In this document: positions 10,876 to 20,273 of the stretch, one piece after another | Position numbering within the stretch: position 1 is the stretch's first letter | How the letters are laid out: every line of letters begins with the position of its first letter | Source of the DNA: Eunapius fragilis | Taxonomy: Eukaryota; Porifera; Demospongiae; Spongillida; Spongillidae | Assembly (NCBI GenBank): GCA_963681505.1 | Contig: OY811976.1 | Coordinates: forward strand, 1,422,359-1,486,358 | DNA: 64,000 nt | Reading direction: 5' to 3' | Notes under the pieces: generated by a model | What the model saw: only the letters and a program-made list of their open reading frames with translations | Databases searched by the model: none | What the model was told of the DNA's origin: nothing | Made by a program: the position numbers and the translations under genes

Positions 10876-11787
10876 ATGCGGGCAATTATCTCCTAATCAA
10901 CATACACAAGTGTTTATTCATTCAATGTACAGCTGTTGAAAGAGTTGTATAGAGATAACAGTAGTGCAGTGTGTGATCGAGGCGGCCGTGGAACCATAGA
11001 TTGAAACGCAATATCTAACGCCATAGAGTCGCGTGTTCTATCATCGTTTCGCATGAATCTAATTAAGTTCGCGCGGGCTTTCATGGTGTGAAACTGTAGA
11101 ATCGGGCAAGACGAAGACATCAGAAGGTAAAAGAGACAGATCACGATTCCCTAAAGTCTTGAGATGGTTTCTAACTCTTTTGGTTCGTTCACAAAAAATA
11201 TATCTAAAGCTTTAGAATGCGTGTGATCACAAAACTAGCCGATCAAGCGTTGCCAAAGCAAAGTGAGATTTTGGGGCGAATTGCCGTGGCAACATGCAGC
11301 ATGTTCAAGCGACAAAGCATGCCTTACGAGAACGCTCAATGCGTGAAGCGTGGCGTAGTGCTAGTTTGAAGAGAACAAGTCCTATCGTTGTAAAGATATA
11401 TAGCTTCGAACACAAAAATATGACTAAAATACCTTCCGCGCCAGTCAAATTGTTGTATCACCATGGTGGATGAACGTGGCTTCAAAGTTAGTTTTACGAG
11501 AAGAACAAAGGCCAATAGGTGGCGTAGAGGGGGTTTAAAGCTTTCTGTACTTATAGAAGCGTACTTACAGCCCTGCATATCTGATAATTTAATTAGGACA
11601 TGTCTCGGCGAGGACGATTGTCAAAAACAACAAAAGTGCCATGAATGCAGTGAACTTACTGTCTCAATTGGGATTGACATTTGGAAGGATGCCAGGAGGG
11701 CCCATCTGTGGCAGCAACTGAATGAAGTAACGGTTGTGCCGACACTCCTACCTCACACCATGGCACCATGTAATGAATACTCTTAAA
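10876..11787. other. No certain gene
   Basis: A plus-strand frame at 11463-11786 is rich in Arg, Lys and Cys and lies just before the helicase-like frame. It has no recognised domain. It could be an upstream exon of the helicase-like gene, but no splice sites tie the two together. Confidence 0.35.
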
Positions 11788-12086
11788 ATGTACATGACGT
11801 CATATTTACGTGAAACAGTGTCAATGCCATTGCAATGTATTGCGTTTCCAATCCCGTTCCGTCAATCTATGGTGGAACTAGGCTACTCTTCAATGAAGCC
11901 TGAACAGGTCGAAGTGGCTGTGGCTCTAATTGAATGCAGGGACGTATTTGCTATTCTACCCACGGGTTTTGGTAAAAGCCTCTGTTATGCTTGGTTGCCA
12001 GTGGCGTTTGATAAATGTCAAAGAAAGAGCGAGGCTATTCCATTGTCGTTGTATTGTCCCCTCTAGTGGCCATCATGAAAGACCAG
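11788..12086 (+). pseudogene. RecQ-like DNA helicase, first helicase exon, frameshifted
   Basis: From the ATG at 11788 the frame reads a RecQ motif-0 segment (LGYSSMKPEQVEVAVALIEC) followed by a Walker A motif LPTGFGKSLCY (about 11955-11990), as in superfamily-2 RecQ helicases. The motif Ia segment SIVVVVLSPLVAIMKDQ follows, but in a different frame from about 12015, so one frameshift separates motifs I and Ia. The exon ends with a strong donor, CAG|GTAAGATC, at 12086. No later helicase motifs (DEAH box, motif VI) are visible within the next few kilobases on this strand. It is a broken gene or an isolated exon of a multi-copy family. Helicase identity is firm; whether it is host- or transposon-derived is unknown. 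Confidence 0.7.
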
Positions 12087-12473
12087 GTAAGATCAGGAAA
12101 TGGATGCTTTATTTATGAAACATTTAATCATTGAGAGCACAGATCGAGTGCTTCAGCAGCTTTTCTTAAGTTGTCTCTTATGCTATTTTGGGTCAACAGG
12201 TACAGCATGTTGGGATGCCTTGTGTTTCCTTCGACTGTTCTTCTTTTTCTTCTTGGACAAACGGGTCATGTCTAAGTGGATCTCTGTCCTTCCCTCTTTA
12301 ACAGGGTCCTCAAAGCTCTCTAACAACTGGCTATTCTCTATCAGCGTTAGGTTGGGTTTTGGGCAGTCCACATCATCCCTACCGAATGAAGACACCGAAT
12401 GAAGACTGCCTTACCACCTTGTATAGGGTTGGGTAGCTGTAAATTATATGACAGCTTTTATGTTGCTTTATAC
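12087..12473. other. Between helicase exon and coiled-coil exon
   Basis: A minus-strand frame (12395-12183) reads a plausible C-terminal exon ending in a lysine-rich stretch (SKKKKKNSRRKHK). It could be the last exon of the coiled-coil gene at 12474-13310. However, the AG acceptors I can see before it do not keep the phase, so I leave it uncalled. Confidence 0.3.
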
Positions 12474-13310
12474 CTTTTGCTCATTCTGTTGTCGCCCCGC
12501 CCTTAGCCCCTCCTTCTGTTGTCGTCCTGCCCTTGGCCCCTCTTGTAGCTCCACCTTGAGCCCTTCCTTCTGTGGCTCCACCTTGATCCCTTCCTTCTGT
12601 GGCTCCACCTTGAGCACTTCCTTCTGTGGCTCCACCTTGAGCACTTCCTTCTGTGGCTCCACCTTGAGCACTTCCTTCTGTGGCTCCACCTTGAGCACTT
12701 CCTTCTGTGGCTCCACCTTGAGCACTTCCTTCTGTGGTTTTGTCTTGAGCACTTCCTTCTGTGGCTCCACCTTGAGCACTTCCTTCTGTGGCTCCACCTT
12801 GAGCACTTCCTTCTGTGGCTCCACCTTGAGCACTTCCTTCTGTGGCTCCACCTTGAGCACTTCCTTCTGTGGCTCCACCTTGAGCACTTCCTTCTGTGGC
12901 TCCACCTTGAGCCCTTCCTTCTGTGGCTCCACCTTGAGCACTTCCTTCTGTGGCTCCACCTTGAGCACTTCCTTCTGTGGCTCCACCTTGAGCACTTCCT
13001 TCTGTGGCTCCACCTTGAGCACTTCCTTCTGTGGCTCCACCTTGAGCACTTCCTTCTGTGGCTCCACCTTGAGCACTTCCTTCTGTGGCTCCACCTTGAG
13101 CACTTCCTTCTGTGGTTTTGTCTTGAGCCCCTCTTGTAGCTCTGTCTTGAGCCCCTCTTGTTGTAGCTGTGTCTTCAGACCCTCTTCTTGTAGTTCTGCC
13201 TTGAGCCACTCTTGTTGTAGTTCTGCCTTGAGCTCTGCCCTTAGTCGTTTTCTCTCACCCTTTAGTTCATAGCGATCCTTTTGTTCTGCTAGCATCAGGC
13301 TTCTCTCCTG
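12474..13310 (-). CDS. Coiled-coil exon expanded by a 27-bp minisatellite
   Basis: On the minus strand an 837-base exon (279 codons) is bounded by a good acceptor (CTTTCAG|CAGGAG at 13310) and donor (CAAAAG|GTATAA at 12474), both in phase 0. The N-terminal part is a Glu/Lys/Leu-rich coiled-coil-like region (LKGERKRLRAELKAELQQEW). It grades into about 20 copies of a nine-residue unit, PQKEVLKVE, and ends with an Arg/Gln-rich tail. The graded flank and the splice borders make this strand the likely coding one; the plus-strand and the other minus-strand frames over the array are open only because 27 is divisible by three. Function is unknown; it resembles repetitive coiled-coil proteins. Flanking exons were not resolved. 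Confidence 0.55.
12560..13120. repeat. 27-bp minisatellite, about 20 copies
   Basis: Tandem units of the form TTCCTTCTGTGGCTCCACC followed by TTGAGCAC, nearly identical through the centre. A few variants are shared (GTTTTGTC in two units, GAGCCC in two). High homogeneity indicates recent expansion or gene conversion. The length is a multiple of three, so copy-number change keeps the reading frame. Confidence 0.9.
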
Positions 13311-14465
13311 CTGAAAGGACATAACCATATTACCACCTCCCTCAGTTAGCAAATATAACATCATCCATACCACGCAATATTCACAACATGTACATGCCCC
13401 CAGTGGGTGTTCGCTGTAGCCCAGACCTACGCTATATTTTTGTGCGAAAAAACGATGGAGAGCGAAAAAATTGGTACTCATGTACAGGTACACATGCACA
13501 TGTGGTTATGTCACTGTGTAATCCTGAGGGGAAGTCAACATTTTCATGGTGCAGTTTCTGGTGCCATGCATGGGTTACTTACTGAGCACATGCATATTGA
13601 AAAGATGTAGCATGCAGGGAGGTGAGGGGAGGGAGGAAGTGGTATATGGTAGTCATTCAACAAGTTGCAAAGTTGACCCCAAGACCACGAATAATATATT
13701 CATATTCTAAGCTACAGATGTGAGGCAGACAATAGGAGACATATGTGACATACCCTCCACACATACCCCTCACACCCAGCTTGCCACTTGCAGCATGACT
13801 GTGTGTGAGTGTGTGTGACACACTCATACACACACAAACACATCGTGAGTATCATACTTGATGTATTATCAGGGGTGGATCGGGGGGGGGGAGGGGGGGG
13901 GGGGGGGGGGGGATAGTCCTGGGAGTCAGGCCCCAACCCCCAGGCCTTACTATCAAATTACCCACTATTGCATATGTGTGCAAAGCCATGTTGTCCAATT
14001 TTTGGCTTAACAATATGGTTTGTATTAACTATCTGAAAGCTTTCAAACAAATACAGTGTATGAGTACTGTACAAACCGATGTTCTTGAACGATGTTCATG
14101 AGATATGATGCATGTGCTCAGGTGAGACAGAGAGACCTGTTATAACAATAAGTGATTGCTAGTATCATTCACCTCTTAGTTATTTGAAACACCTATTGGT
14201 TTTCAAGAAAGGAGATTTATTGATAGCAGTATCTATACTGTACTGCACATGCAATGCATAAATGAAACCATCGGCCTAAACTTCACATGTGGTGCTGCTA
14301 CCCACCAGCCCCTGCTGTGTCCTGGGGCTATTGACTGTGCGGTCCCCAGTACCACCTCAATCACAAGGATTGAGGTGGTGAACACCTCGGCATTGCTGTG
14401 CAACAGCAATGCAATTGACCTACCTCAGGCCGCGTCAGGGACATGGGCCTATTCAGGCTCACAAT
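13311..14465. other. No certain gene; contains a poly-G tract
   Basis: Contains short TG/CA microsatellites (13795-13845) and a run of G broken by a single A at 13882-13912. The plus frame 14249-14467 has no recognised domain; it may be upstream sequence of the Ulp1-like fragment. Confidence 0.4.
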
Positions 14466-14692
14466 GAAGTCAACATCTGGGAGTCAGGGGGGCATTTGTC
14501 AATCCACCAGAATGACTATAAATGTGGACCACATGCAGCCAGGTTGCTCATTGGATGGATGACCTTCCATGTAGTTGGTAAGTGTACCATTGATACTGTC
14601 TGCATGATGCTTTTATAAGCCTTTCTCCTCCCCAGCCTTGCCTGGTCCTACCTACCCTCTCCTCTCCTCCTCCAACAGAAGTGGATATGTGA
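14466..14692 (+). pseudogene. Ulp1 (C48) cysteine-protease-like 3' exons
   Basis: The frame around 14466-14580 reads HLSIHQNDYKCGPHAARLL, matching the C-terminal active-site region of Ulp1/SENP-type C48 peptidases. The Q...CG pair supplies the oxyanion glutamine and the catalytic cysteine. A strong donor (GTTG|GTAAGTG) ends this exon at 14579. An acceptor after a pyrimidine tract (CCTCCAACAG at 14678) opens a short exon that reaches TGA at 14692 in the matching phase. The upstream catalytic His and Asp exons were not found, so the gene is partial or broken. In sponges such protease genes may belong to the host or to transposons; context does not decide. Confidence 0.45.
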
Positions 14693-14889
14693 AATCCCTT
14701 CCACCCAAGGACAGTTGTGGGTCAATCACAACACACACATCACAGACAAGCTTCAGGTGAGGCCCTCCAATGGGAAGGTCAGGTGGCAAAGGTATAGGGC
14801 TACCCATCCAGTTAATGACGTTTGTGGGTTCAGTTTACGTCTGTGTGGTTTGTCTGTCATCCATTTTGTATAAGCAGATATAAGGTATG

Positions 14890-15090
14890 GAGGTGTGTAC
14901 AGATAAAGTAAGAAAGAAGGAGGGAGGGAGGAGAATGAAGTGAAAGGGAGGAAGATGAGGAGAGAATGAGAAGGAAGGAGAGGAGGAGGGAGGAGAGTAG
15001 GAGAAGGGGAAGGAGTCTGCAGAGGATGAAAAGAAGGGGAGGGGGAGAGGAGGAGGGAGATGTGGGAAAGAGGAGAAGGAGGAGGGGGCG
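14890..15090. repeat. Polypurine tract (GGA/GAAGG-rich)
   Basis: About 200 bases almost free of pyrimidines on the plus strand, with irregular GGAGGG, GAAGGA and AGGAGA units. It is able to form triplex DNA. A TG repeat follows at about 15208-15235. Confidence 0.8.
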
Positions 15091-15668
15091 ATAGTTGAAG
15101 GTTATGTATCTTTTTAGTTGGGAATGAGGTTTGTAATTCCTTCATTGTGCACTGCCTGATCTGTTTATCTTTGTACACAGACAGTGAGCACACAAATCCC
15201 GTCCATGTGTGTGTGTTGTGTGTGTGTGTGTGTGCTCTACCACTACAGTCATGCCATCTGTGTGCATGTGAACATATATATTCTATATTCTACAGAGCCA
15301 AGATGGCCGAATACGTCACCTTAGACAAGTCAAACACGACCATATGGCACCGATGGCGCCAATCACAAAGCAGACTGTGAGTGTGTATTTACAACAGATT
15401 CGGCTTCCAGGTGTATGCCAGTCGTATCATGTAATAGCCAACCTAGTACCCCATACGTTTGCTTCTTAGGAATTTTCAGTGAAAAGTTTGCACATACAAG
15501 CAAGATATTAAGGCACGCTCCAATACATAACAAACACTGCACAAGGTCTTCTCTTTCAGGGTTGAAATCCAGTAGCCTGGCTCCTTGCTAAGTATCCATC
15601 GCTGCGAGGGGAGGAGAAATTTATAATTTTTAATTGAAAACGCTGATGTGTTGTTTAAATACACGTAA

Positions 15669-16129
15669 TTTAACCGATAAACTGCTACGGTCATCAATTG
15701 ATGACAAATACGCGGTAGTCATCAATTGATGACAAGAACCGCCCCGATAAATTTACAACCTGTTACGCGTACTCGTTGCGAAATTTCATTATTCATACCA
15801 TCAACCAAACGTTGAAAGGTTGAATACGGATTAGGTGAGGTGTTTCATATGTGTTACCACTTGAAAATACAGCGAACCTTGTCAGTAAAAATCCGTTACA
15901 AAACGTGTGCTGCTTCAAATTTTGTTCTCAGGTGTAACCCCTATGCAAAAAAACTTTTACATCCTAGAGAGTAGAAAAGACTACTGTGTCAAAGTGTTTC
16001 AGGTCTACAGCATTAACAGTTCAAAAGAAAACACCACCCCCTATCGAAGCGTTCGTTACTAGGGAAAATTACAATTTCGTCACTAAGCAACCATTACGTG
16101 ACGTGAAAATTAGTCATTTATCGGTTAAA
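15669..16129. mobile_element. MITE with TTTAACCGATAAA inverted ends
   Basis: The left end TTTAACCGATAAACTG and the reverse complement of the right end (TTTAACCGATAAATGA) match over 13 bases. Near the left end a palindrome, TCATCAATTGATGA, occurs twice (about 15692 and 15719). A second, right-truncated copy lies at about 19303-19610 in the same orientation. No coding sequence. Confidence 0.65.
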
Positions 16130-16149
16130 GTGGGGACTAGATAATTGAT

Positions 16150-16460
16150 ACTCATACATTTTTTTAGGTATGTTTTAAGATGAAGTTGATTTTTTAATAT
16201 TATTAGTATGCAGTATTGAAAATCTGACAACACAGTGCTATTAACCAAACATTTGTACAAGTACCGGAAATAAGGAATTGTCACGTGACTAACACGTCTG
16301 TTGATTTTCGTTTTTTAGTATCCCAGTTGCATATATCTCAGCTCTGAGGCAGCAGGTCAACAAATCTGCCCAATGTTTAGATGAGTCATATTCATACCCT
16401 GGAAATACTTTCTCATGTGAGACACATTTGTCTAGTCGAAGTGTTTAGCATGTCATTTTG
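16150..16460 (+). repeat. Dispersed repeat, second copy at about 24955-25270
   Basis: Shares blocks such as TATGCAGTATT, ACCAAACATTTGTA, TCTCAGCTCTGAGGCAGCAG and GAGACACA with 24955-25270 in the same orientation, at roughly 75-80% identity by eye. The second copy runs on toward a conserved peptide-like stretch (25270-25379) that resembles the frame at 18979-19120. Repeat and frame may therefore belong to one transposon family. Confidence 0.6.
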
Positions 16461-16504
16461 CAGTGCGAACAGTAAATCGATTTTTATAGTGATTGCACCA
16501 TAAA

Positions 16505-17900
16505 AGGGAGGCTGACCTGGAAAAATAAGTGCCCTTCATATGAAAGATAATCTTACGTTTAACACAGGGATTTATTTGCTACGGAATAAGTGATTAACAT
16601 ACTCATACGTCACTGAATCCCATTATTAAAAGACGCAGTTAACTGAATAACTTGTCATGGGATTATTCTACATTGTTGCCAACACTATTAATCTTGCGGT
16701 TTCTGTCCACCATTTCCCCTTAAGCAAAACATGCGTGCTGCATTGTGTAAGTGTACTTGTATGTTTAAAGCACTCTATATCTCTTCAATGGCGCGTACTG
16801 GTACATGTAGTGGCTTAAAACGCTTTAGCGTGTCGCTACCACTACAAACCAATGCTCGTGTGTATACCAACCGGCAGATTTTTGTGGGGCAAAAGGGTTC
16901 AGCAATGCTAAACCTGACTAAAGGCAGATGGTGTGCCATCATTGCTCCTCAATCTTGACCCCAACTTTACTGTGAAGAGGAAAATTGATGCAAATAAAAA
17001 AAAAGTTACAACGAGGATGGAAAATATGGCTAATGTGCTAAATGTGCCATTCCTATGTGAAAGGTACTTCAATAGACTTCAGAATGAATACTGTTATACA
17101 TGCTACATATGTCGAACACCAGGAGGCAATTTTGGCTTTTCTAAAGGGCACACCATTGCAGTTGCCTGGTGATGGTCGATGTGACAGTCCTGGATACAGT
17201 GCGAAGTATTGCACATACTCCCTAATGGATAATGCTTATCACAGATTACAGTTTAGTGCAGATGTCCGAGACAGGTAGTTCAGTAGCAATGTAAAAAGGC
17301 CTGGATCGTTGCCTATCCAAAGTTTTGGCTAATGGTATTCAGGTCCAATCGATAACTACTGACAGACATACATCTGCTACAGCCTATAGAAGAATAAATA
17401 TCCTGATGTAGTGCATTACTATGATGTTTGGCATTTGGTAAAGAGCATAACAAAAAAGGTAACCAAAGCGGCAAGAGTAAGGATTGTAAGGGATTGTTAC
17501 CGTGGATTCATTCTATTTCCAACTATTTGTGGTGGAGCGCTCGAACATGTGACAATAATCCTGAGTTTTTATGTGCTAAATGGACATCAGTTGTTCACCA
17601 TCTCAATTATACACCAATGGGATGATGGTTATGTGAGACATTATCTTCTGATGATGAGTGAAATAAACAATGGTTGGAAAAGAATTCACCTGCTCATTAT
17701 GCAAAATAATATATAACAAAACTTTGCAGCGAGGCATTAAAAAACTTTCCAACATACTGGCTCATTAGAAGTCTTCCATTCCATGCAAACAAAATACTGT
17801 CCTAAAAGGCTTCATTTTTGTTACAATGGAATACGGGCATGCACCAAATTTGCCATCATAGACCACAATAGCACTGAAAGAGAACAAGCCTGTACATCTA
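16505..17900 (+). pseudogene. DDE transposase of the GDGRCDSPG type, heavily frameshifted
   Basis: Fragments in three plus-strand frames line up in the order of one transposase. They are a region with VLNVPFLCERYFNRLQ (about 17030-17080), the first acidic site PGDGRCDSPGYSAKYCTYS (about 17165-17225), the second in ITTDRH (about 17355), HYYDVWHLVKSI (about 17415-17450), LLPWIHSISNYLWWSA (about 17490-17540), and the third, SLEVFHSMQTKYCPKRLHF (about 17763-17820). This D-D-E family is common in cnidarian, sponge and fish repeats. I believe it belongs near Kolobok, but that is from memory. The left edge at 16505 (AGGGAGGCTGACCTGG) matches the terminus of the TTAA-flanked element at 35301, which supports a shared family. 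At least four frame breaks; no right end found. Confidence 0.7.
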
Positions 17901-18978
17901 AAGGTGTAGTAGCACCAATTTGAAAAACGGCATTGTTTATGGTTTTGTGCTTATTACACAGGAGAACTCTGGTATAATGTTGCCTACTCACACCAAACCA
18001 AAATGTGGACAGTGAAGAAAAAAGGACTATGCATATGTTGCCGATCTCATGCAAGATGTTGTAGATCTCAGGCTACAGTCCAGTACAACAGATCTGACTG
18101 ACTACGAAACTTCACAAAGCTTAGGCATTTCATCAAACATAGCCCCATCGCTAAACCCAGTAAAAATTTTCTTATTTTAACACATAGTACTCGATTTACG
18201 TAAAGGTTTATTATTTATTTGTAATACAGTTATCTATATGTGAATATACATCTTACAAGTCAGAGTACTCTGTAAAAACTGTGTATAGATTGTCTGGTTC
18301 AGGAAACCTCCTTCTAATTGCTGTTATAACACATGAAGGAATGACTTTTCTATCCCTCCATCCCAATCGGGGTTTGGTGTAGCCAACAAATAAATTCCCT
18401 ATAGGCTGCCATGCTTATATGATCTATAAGTATGAAACATGAAAAGACTTCTCAAGTAGTGTTGGAAGTTTACTTGTTGCTTAAAGGGAGCCTGATAGGA
18501 TCTCCCCTCGTTGCTGAAATTCCAGCCAATGAGACACGAAGAACAGCTGGATTGAGACAAATTCAGGGTGGTCTACTAGGCACGTCAACCCCTTCTGCAA
18601 CCTGTGCACTCTTCAGGAGTTGCTTGCAAAATGCACTGGTCACATGAATACCATGATGTATTTCCTAGGCAGTTTATAACTGTTGGTAGCCCGCTGTCTT
18701 CTAGATTGCTACTGCTATCTGCTTCCACCTAGCCTACTACTTGCGTCGGTTCAAACATATGTCGTACAGCCATTAATAATGGAATTCAATGACATTGAAA
18801 TTATACATCATGACGCGTTTGTTTTACATATGAATAAACATTTTTTTATCTTCACTACAGAACGCGCTTAAGACTGGAGTTTTTTTACAGTTAGCTGTTA
18901 ACATAAAATGGATTTTTTTAAGCCAATAAATTTTTTTTGGAAAAAATCAGTGCAGCCTTTCTTTAAAGTTCCGACATT
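17901..18978. other. No gene recognised
   Basis: AT-rich DNA after the dead transposase. A frame at 18432-18647 has no recognised domain. Confidence 0.4.
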
Positions 18979-19256
18979 ATGGCTGAATTTCAATTGCGAA
19001 AACGGTTCTTTAAAGACCCAAATATCAACCAGCAAAGAAAGGTGGCAAGTAATAAGGCAAATCGTGCTTGGGCATTGTTGAAGCGAAGAAAGGCTCCAAC
19101 AAAGCTACCACTTTGAAGCAGTGGTTGGTCAGCAAAGCAAGTTCCTCAAAGAGGACAAATGCTAGTATCGCAGAAAGTGCAGCCAGGGAATTGGAGTCCC
19201 TCACTGTATGTATGCCAAATGTGTCCAATAGTGAAGCCATTTCAATTGCCATTTAA
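18979..19256 (+). pseudogene. Remnant of a transposon-borne ORF
   Basis: An ATG-started frame at 18979 reads a basic peptide with KVASNKANRAWALLKRRKAP. It stops and is continued in another frame by ESAARELESL and beyond to 19256. The minus strand at about 25270-25379 encodes a similar peptide (KQANHAWVSLKQRKAP). Two diverged copies with the same spacing point to a real coding family, probably an accessory ORF or transposase N-terminus of the elements around them. Function unknown. Confidence 0.45.
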
Positions 19257-19302
19257 GTCTTTTGGCTTCAGGTAACATAGTTGCGTGCTGACAACTATGA
19301 CG

Positions 19303-19610
19303 TGTTAACCGATAAATTGCTACGGTCATCAATTGATGACCATAACAGCGGTAGTCATCAATTGATGACAAGAACCACCCCGATAAAACTTTAGGTGAAG
19401 TGTTTCATATGTGTTACCGCTTGAAAATACGGCAAATGTCATCACCATTACTAAATGTGTGTCACTTCAAATTTTTTGTCGCTTTTGTTCTCAGGTGTAA
19501 TCCCCTATGTAAAAAAAAAAACTTTTACATCCTAGATAGTAGAAAATATTACTGTGTCAAACAAAAAAGTGTTTCAGGTCTACAGCATTAACAGTTCACT
19601 GTCCTGGTGC
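19303..19610. mobile_element. Second copy of the TTTAACCGATAAA MITE, right end missing
   Basis: Matches 15669-16020, including the doubled TCATCAATTGATGA palindrome and the blocks GTTTCATATGTGTTACC, TTCTCAGGTGTAA and GTTTCAGGTCTACAGCAT. It stops before the right inverted repeat. Confidence 0.65.
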
Positions 19611-20273
19611 AATATCTTTTTGTCAGCGACTGCCAAGATCCCTTAGAGATATTTTTTGAGTGTCAAATGCAGAGGTAATGATAATCACAAATGTTAAAGA
19701 GTTTATGAAGTATACACAGGCAATTAGAGTGACAGGGTCCTTATGTCAAGGTCCCATCTCTGCTGGAGTCGGGAGCAACAAGAGGAACAATCAGGTCCAC
19801 TGCCGAAGCGTCAATGTCTTAGTAGCAAAGCAAAGGATGCAGTTACAGTGATAATTATATATTAAACTTAGCACTATTGCAAATGTGGATAAGAATAAAT
19901 TTGAACTGTAATGCTAACCCTTCCTACACAAACCCAGTTTCAAGCTGCACAGAGAAGCAACAGTTTTGGGGTAAATATTCCATGTAGTGTGTTAAACTAG
20001 ATATGTAAATCCTAATGGTTTTACTTCAAAGAGTCAATGTGGATGTGTACTGATACCAAACTGACAGGTGAAAAGATGGTAAGTACACCAATGCGATAGA
20101 TGTTAGACTAAAAATATAGCAGTCTTACAATCAGCTCCACCCTCTCCCTCATACACATGCATCCACCCAAAAGAGCCCGATAGGATTACATGACTCACGT
20201 GTGTTATGAAGTTCGTAACTATAAAAAGGAAAGAAAACAAAATTTATATTGAGATACACTCATAAATTTTAAC
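19611..20273. other. Downstream flank of the CR-type gene
   Basis: No open frame of note. The NTPase gene ends at 20274; AATAAA-like A/T-rich sequence follows on the minus strand, but I could not choose a polyadenylation signal. Confidence 0.35.

Noticed and set aside
12448-13272. 274-codon plus-strand frame (Ser/Thr/Cys/Phe repeats) and 242-codon second minus frame over the minisatellite
   Set aside because: Open only because the unit length is divisible by three. The minus frame with coiled-coil flanks and splice borders is the better coding choice.
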